Source of the DNA: an uncultured Schlesneria sp.
GTDB taxonomy: Bacteria > Planctomycetota > Planctomycetia > Planctomycetales > Planctomycetaceae
NCBI GenBank assembly: GCA_903904835.1
Contig: CAIVEI010000143.1
Coordinates: 1 to 36,420, forward strand
Length of the DNA: 36,420 nt
Direction of reading: 5' to 3'
This document shows, piece by piece, positions 32,792 through 36,420 of the stretch. Positions within the stretch are counted from its first letter, which is position 1; the number at the start of each line of letters is the position of its first letter. Made by a program: the position numbers and the translations under genes. The notes under the pieces were generated by a model. That model searched no databases. It was not told the origin of the DNA and was given only the letters and a program-made list of their open reading frames with translations.

Positions 32792-33298
32792 TCAATTTCC
32801 TCGTCATGGCGAAGTGCCAGGATATTCGTCACCAAACATGGTTTGCCTGGTGTGTAGGTTTGGATTGCCGAAGACCATAACAAAAACTCATCGTTTTTTC
32901 CGCTTGCCAGAACTCTTTTCGCCACTGTCTTTCGATGTTTTCATTCGCAGGAGGAAGACTCCGTTACTTCCGTAAGTCATTTGGGGGTCTGCGAATGGAG
33001 CACACCCCTTACGAAGGAAACCGGCAACAATTCTGCGCACTCGTTTATGTGACCGCAGTCGACGACCATTCTGTGTCATACCTGACTTTCCCGCTGCTCA
33101 GCTTTGTGTTTGTCGCAATCTGAGCCGACTGGAAAATAAAACCACACGGTCATTGACTTGAGCGGAATGCATTCATAATGTCGCGTTCGATTTATTAGAC
33201 CTGCAATTGTCGCGAACGACTTTGCCGCAAGCTCATTGCTTACCCGACCTAAAGCGATCCTTGATGTAGCGTTGTCCCATGAAGGAGGACGCTACGAA
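32792..33298. other. intergenic region between the IRG-like GTPase and lectin genes
   Basis: About 500 bases between divergent genes. A minus-strand frame at 32888-33079 (63 codons, basic ending SGEKSSGKRKKR) has reasonable codon use but no clear ribosome site or family. It might be a small gene. The right part should hold the lectin promoter; no clear boxes were found. Confidence 0.4.
32888..33079 (-). CDS. possible small basic protein
   Basis: A 63-codon frame (MTQNGRRLRSHKRVRRIVAG...) with a Lys/Arg-rich end. It lies 97 bases upstream of the IRG-like GTPase on the same strand and could be a leader gene. I do not recognise it. No convincing Shine-Dalgarno is visible, so it may not be real. 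Confidence 0.2.
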   Translation of the reverse strand: MTQNGRRLRSHKRVRRIVAGFLRKGCAPFADPQMTYGSNGVFLLRMKTSKDSGEKSSGKRKKR

Positions 33299-34084
33299 GT
33301 GAACATTTCAATCTGTCGACCAGGCGTGACCCTATTTCGGGGCTGTTTCCTTGTTCTGGTAACGTTTGGTGTGTTCGAAAGCGCAGCCAATGCAGGCTTT
33401 GAATGGTCAACTTCAGTGGGGGGAAACGGGCACTACTATGAATTAGTGCTTCCGACAGATCCTTCGGGGAACTTTACCTGGTTCCAGGCGAGAGACGCCG
33501 CGGCCGCCAGCATCTACAACGGCTCTGCTGGCCACCTCGTTACAGTGACCTCCTCTGCCGAGGACGATTTTCTACGTAGCGCTTTTGAAAGCAGCCTAAA
33601 AGTTGACAATTTACCGGGAAGCTCTGGGGATTTTGCTTGGATTGGATTGACCGACGTAGCTCAGACGGGAAACTTCCAATGGATAACCGGCGAGCCTTTC
33701 ACGTATTCCAACTGGGCGCCGCCTGAGCCGAACTTCCTCGGTATCGAGCACTACGGTCAACTCTGGGTGCGAGACTACCATGACGGAGCTGGCCCAATTT
33801 GGAGTTGGAATAACTCGCAACCGGGACCGGGAATACCCCGCTGGGACACGGGGCTGTTCGGGTACATTGTCGAATTTGATGGTCCCTTCACGGCGGCCGT
33901 TCCAGAACCGTCGACTCTCATCATTCTCGGAATAGGGTCTCTTATGCTTTTTGGACGCCAGTTTTGGTACGGACGTCGGAACGGACAAACGGGTTATGAG
34001 CCGAAAAGGTGTGATAAATCCCGCTCTTTTGGCGTTAATTCGGCCTCGTTCCGAAAATTCACATGGGCACCTTCCAAACGTTAA
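33299..34084 (+). CDS. secreted C-type lectin-like protein with PEP-CTERM sorting signal
   Basis: A 261-aa exported protein. The best start is GTG 33299, with AAGGAGGA nine bases upstream; it leads straight into a signal peptide (TLFRGCFLVLVTFGVFESAA, cleavage near ANA-GFEW). The C-type lectin fold runs about residues 28-200, with WFQARDAAAAS, GHLVTVTSSAEDDFL, FAWIGLTD, FQWITGEPFTYSNWAPPEPN and a terminal GYIVEF. A PEP-CTERM motif (VPEPSTLIILGIGSLMLFGR) follows, used for exosortase-dependent sorting. About 40 residues continue past the usual basic end, which is atypical. Carbohydrate or surface binding is a family-level inference. Convergent or neighbouring partners are not evident. Confidence 0.88.
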   Translation: MNISICRPGVTLFRGCFLVLVTFGVFESAANAGFEWSTSVGGNGHYYELVLPTDPSGNFTWFQARDAAAASIYNGSAGHLVTVTSSAEDDFLRSAFESSLKVDNLPGSSGDFAWIGLTDVAQTGNFQWITGEPFTYSNWAPPEPNFLGIEHYGQLWVRDYHDGAGPIWSWNNSQPGPGIPRWDTGLFGYIVEFDGPFTAAVPEPSTLIILGIGSLMLFGRQFWYGRRNGQTGYEPKRCDKSRSFGVNSASFRKFTWAPSKR

Positions 34085-34125
34085 GAAGGTATTTGTGTTT
34101 TTCCATCGACTAACGCCATCTACTT

Positions 34126-34155
34126 TTGTATTTTTTTGTCGCCTGTTGTTATAAT
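34126..34155 (+). promoter_or_regulatory. possible sigma-70-type promoter
   Basis: TTGTAT at 34126 and a perfect TATAAT at 34150-34155 are separated by 18 bases. Just downstream a 48-codon frame (34160-34306, starting MAEFFGLFNPQPAAQ) opens without a ribosome site. I do not recognise the peptide, and the boxes lie in AT-rich DNA, so this may be chance. Confidence 0.2.
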
Positions 34156-34374
34156 AGATATGGCCGAGTTTTTCGGATTGTTTAACCCGCAGCCAGCGGC
34201 GCAGGCGGATCGACGTTCAGCCGATCGATTACGAACGTTGCCGGGACGGGATTTTGACGTAACGTATGCCAATGTGGGTGCGGGCGACGTTGATTGCTCC
34301 GCATAAACCCGCTTCTCTTCGAGGGGCGATTGAGCGATGAATTGGTCTTTACGGCGTTCACAACCAGACAATGA

Positions 34375-34808
34375 CAACTGATCTTTGACATTTTGGAATG
34401 AATTCAAACAGACGGCGGCGCCGAAGCGGCGAGAGAGTTGAAAGCCGCTACAAGCGGTTCGCCAGGAGCTACCGCTCCATGAACCCGAGGAACTTTGGCG
34501 ACACTTCCGACGTCAAGTTCGTCAAGAGTAGAGAGTTGAAAGTAGAAAGACGAAGAATTGTCAGAGTAAAGAAAACATGACAAATCCGGTTTGGATGAAG
34601 GATGGATATTAGGTTAATCGAACTTGATCGAACTGCGTCGAACTTGATCGAACTCGAACACCCCCAAAAAACAGTGCGACAATCGCAAAAAGCCAATGAA
34701 TTACGAGGAATGGTCGAAGTCGATCGAACATGATCGAACTTTGACACCAGGTTTTTCGGCGGCGGGATGACGTCAGAACAGAAGAGAAGATTTTGGAACA
34801 GAAGGTGC
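34375..34808. repeat. composite intergenic repeat, unit 1
   Basis: Block order is: TGATCTTTGACA...TGGAATGAA (34379); GCCGAAGCGGCGAGAGAG, GCCGCTACAAGCGG, CCAGGAGCTACCGCTCCATG and AACCCGAGGAACTTT (34419-34494); an array of GAAC words (34616-34670); GGTCGAAGTCG and GATCGAACTTTGACACCAG (34709-34750); then GAGAAGATTTTGGAACAGAA (34783-34802). All blocks recur in unit 2. No protein-coding frame with family signal is present. Confidence 0.75.
34616..34670. repeat. short tandem GAAC array (TTGATCGAACT type)
   Basis: The words ATCGAACTTG, ATCGAACTGCG, TCGAACTTG, ATCGAACTCGAAC follow one another with a period of about 10-11 bases. The corresponding site in unit 2 (35231-35285) has a different word but the same GAAC core and spacing. 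Confidence 0.7.
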
Positions 34809-35110
34809 GGCGAAGCGCCGAGAGAGTAGTTTTGAGAAAGTAGAGAGCCGCTACAAGCGGTTTGCCAGGAGCTACCGCTCCATGAACCCGAGGAACTTTT
34901 TCGACGTATAGAACGTCAAGTTCCTCAAGAGTAGAAAGAACAAGAAAAGTCGGCAGAAATTCCGCCTGGATTTTTCGAAACCGAAACCTGACGACGATAG
35001 TTGATCTTTGACATCATGGAATGAAATTTCATTTGGATCGCCCCGTGCCGACTTGAGGTGCGGGCTGATCGGCGCGGGTTCGTTGTTTGCCTTGCGAGTT
35101 ACACGAGTCT

Positions 35111-35139
35111 GTGTGGGGTCAGGAGACCACTCGCACAAC
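35111..35139. repeat. dispersed hairpin repeat (GGTCTCCTGACCCC type), copy 2
   Basis: GTGTGGGGTCAGGAGACC followed by GCACAAC is the reverse complement of the element after lexA (18238-18262), apart from a short insert. It is embedded in composite repeat unit 2. Confidence 0.55.
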
Positions 35140-35230
35140 AGGCTGCATTTTTTCGTGGTTTCGTGATCATCTTTGTGATTTCGCTTTACGCGAATTCAAG
35201 ATGAAACCCAATCAGGAAAACACAAAAGTT

Positions 35231-35285
35231 CGAACGCACGCGAACTCGGGTGAACTCAGGTGAAGTCGCGCGAACTCGGGTGAAC
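35231..35285. repeat. short tandem GAAC array (GCGAACTCGGGT type)
   Basis: CGAACGCACG, CGAACTCGGGT, GAACTCAGGT, GAAGTCGCG, CGAACTCGGGT, GAAC follow in tandem with a period near 10-11 bases, homologous in position to 34616-34670. Confidence 0.7.
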
Positions 35286-35523
35286 TTTTTAACGACGGAA
35301 ACAGGGGGGTCGGTCGCCAAAAGCCTATGAATTATGGGAAATGGTCGAAGTCGCGCGAACTTGATCGAACTTTGACACCAGATTTTTTGAAGCCATGAAT
35401 TCAGCAGAACGGAAGAGAAGATTTTGGAACAGAAGGTAAGGAAGGGAAGTAAGGGAAGAGAACTCCGATGACAACGCGAGTTTTAATTCGGTCGGAGGAC
35501 GTCAAGAGCTTTGACAAGCAGAG

Positions 35524-35620
35524 ATTAACCACGGATAGCACTGATGGACATGGATAAGACGACAGGACAGTTGTCATGGTTTTGGGATTTATCAGTGCCC
35601 ATCCGTGTGATCCGTGGTTA
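35524..35620. repeat. intergenic palindrome with perfect 12-bp arms
   Basis: TTAACCACGGAT at 35524-35535 is exactly inverted as ATCCGTGGTTAA at 35609-35620. Inner words (GCACTGATGG, TCAGTGCCCATCC) are also partly inverted. Similar CCACGGAT palindromes are dispersed in many bacterial genomes. No gene is nearby. Confidence 0.7.
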
Positions 35621-35799
35621 AAAATCTTCAATTGAATTCCAATTAACGTATGGAGATCACAAGACGGCTTGGGATGAAACCTCTTTCTCCCGATAACAAA
35701 ACTGGCGGAACGGTCAGCCTGGAAGAATCGACGCCAGTCTGTAACGCGAGAAACTGTCACCGTTTCTTACGACCGAGACCGTCGATTGTGATTCTAATG

Positions 35800-36420
35800 G
35801 ACGCCATCGTTGCCCAAACTCCGTCAATGTTGCCCAAGCTTTGCCATACTTGCCCTTCGCCGAAAAAGCACGGGCTAAAGCCCATGCTACGCTGGAAGCC
35901 GTCAATGTTGACCGCGCTTTCTCATGGTTGCCCTTCATAGTTGCCTAAACTTTCCGACGACTCGATTGCCGAAAAGGACTGTAAACCATCCATAGTTGCC
36001 TAAGCTTTGCCATACTTGCCCCGTCGCCGTAAAAGCACGGGCTAAAGCCCATGCTACACTGTAAACCATCAATGTTGCCTGAGCTTTCTCATGGTTGCCC
36101 TTCATAGTTGCCTAAACTTTCAGACGACTCGATTTCCGAAAAAGGACTGTAAAACATCCAAAGTTGCCTAAGCTTTGCCATACTTGCCCCTTCGCCGTAA
36201 AAGCACGGGCTAAAGCCCATGCTACGCTGTAAACCATCAATGTTGCCTGAGCTTTCTCATGGTTGCCCTTCGTTGTTGCCTCAACTTTTCGATGACTCGA
36301 TTTCCGAAAAAGGACTGTAAACCATCCAAAGTTGTCCGAGCTTTGCCATACTTGCCCTTCGCCGTAAAAGCACGGGCTAAAGCCCATGCTACGCTGTAAA
36401 CCATCAATGTTGCCCAAAGA
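35800..36420. repeat. nested ~167-bp tandem repeat, about four copies, running off the window
   Basis: The marker CGGGCTAAAG starts at 35871, 36038, 36206 and 36373, giving periods of 167, 168 and 167. Each unit contains the hairpin GCACGGGCTAAAGCCCATGC (9-bp arms, one mismatch). Each also has two related half-units starting CTGTAAA, CATC and GTTGCCT(A/G)AGCTTT. Frames on either strand change phase between units, so the array is almost certainly non-coding. The array continues past 36420. Confidence 0.9.

Larger units (their letters stand above)
34803..35438. repeat. composite intergenic repeat, unit 2
   Basis: It repeats unit 1: GGCGAAGCGCCGAGAGAG, GCCGCTACAAGCGG, CCAGGAGCTACCGCTCCATG and AACCCGAGGAACTTT (34808-34904); TTGATCTTTGACATC and TGGAATGAA (34998-35023); a GAAC array (35231-35285); GGTCGAAGTCGCGCGAAC and TTGACACCAG (35344-35380); GAGAAGATTTTGGAACAGAA (35416-35435). 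It also contains a copy of the GGTCTCCTGACCCC hairpin at 35111-35139. Confidence 0.75.

Noticed and set aside
34616-34670. Iteron-type replication origin
   Set aside because: GAAC words are tandem but no replication initiator gene, DnaA boxes or AT-rich unwinding region are associated, and the same array occurs twice in debris-like DNA.
36112-36417. Minus-strand frame with repeated GQVWQS and FTVLFRKSS words
   Set aside because: The protein repeat simply mirrors the DNA tandem repeat, and the phase changes where the unit is 167 rather than 168 bases.
35800-36420. CRISPR array
   Set aside because: Whole ~167-bp units are conserved, with no short repeats separated by unique spacers.

Overview
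The window looks like a chromosomal segment of a planctomycete (Planctomycetota; a Planctomycetia-type genome is my best guess, the genus cannot be fixed from this sequence). Supporting signs are two Hanks-type Ser/Thr kinases (one fused through a membrane anchor to an FGE-sulfatase domain), a C-type-lectin protein with a PEP-CTERM sorting signal, the start of a DUF1559/prepilin-type gene, an ECF42-type sigma factor with YCII/DGPF partners, several secreted proteins I cannot assign, and many intergenic palindromic repeats. No rRNA, tRNA or CRISPR array was seen.

Layout. 0.1-5.3 kb: an NtrC-family sigma-54 activator (minus), then two trypsin/HtrA-like secreted proteins (plus). The first has an intact catalytic triad; the second has Ser replaced by Ala and looks like a pseudoprotease. 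A 250-bp nested inverted repeat separates them. 5.4-9.8 kb (minus): a BtaB-like methyltransferase overlapping a large secreted protein, then malQ. 10.1-16.1 kb: rnd (RNase D), a secreted hypothetical, a zinc-ribbon Ser/Thr kinase and a large dynamin-like GTPase. 16.4-18.2 kb: a YacL-like PIN-TRAM membrane protein followed by lexA.

18.3-22.6 kb: an ECF42 regulon-like cluster of sigma factor, DoxX-like protein, a double-YCII fusion, a VOC protein, a single YCII protein, a collapsed GyrI-like pseudogene and a second VOC/PhnB protein. A site resembling the reported ECF42 promoter (TGTCGA-N17-CGAC) lies just before doxX. 22.8-27.2 kb: a PepSY-like secreted protein with a clear intrinsic terminator, a prepilin 5' fragment cut off by repeat DNA, and a kinase-FGE protein flanked by two direct copies of a ~207-bp hairpin repeat.

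27.8-32.8 kb is an accessory, defence-island-like stretch: a zinc-ribbon protein, an HNH endonuclease, a translationally coupled AAA/OLD-type ATPase plus TOPRIM-like DUF4276 pair, a RAYT transposase remnant, a type I methylase (HsdM) N-terminus cut short by a REP-like palindrome, and a GTPase resembling interferon-inducible (IRG) GTPases. This is the best candidate for an undescribed system. 33.3-34.1 kb holds the lectin/PEP-CTERM gene. 34.1-36.4 kb has no convincing gene. It consists of a duplicated ~620-bp composite repeat with arrays of GAAC words, a palindrome with perfect 12-bp arms, and a nested ~167-bp tandem repeat that runs off the window end.
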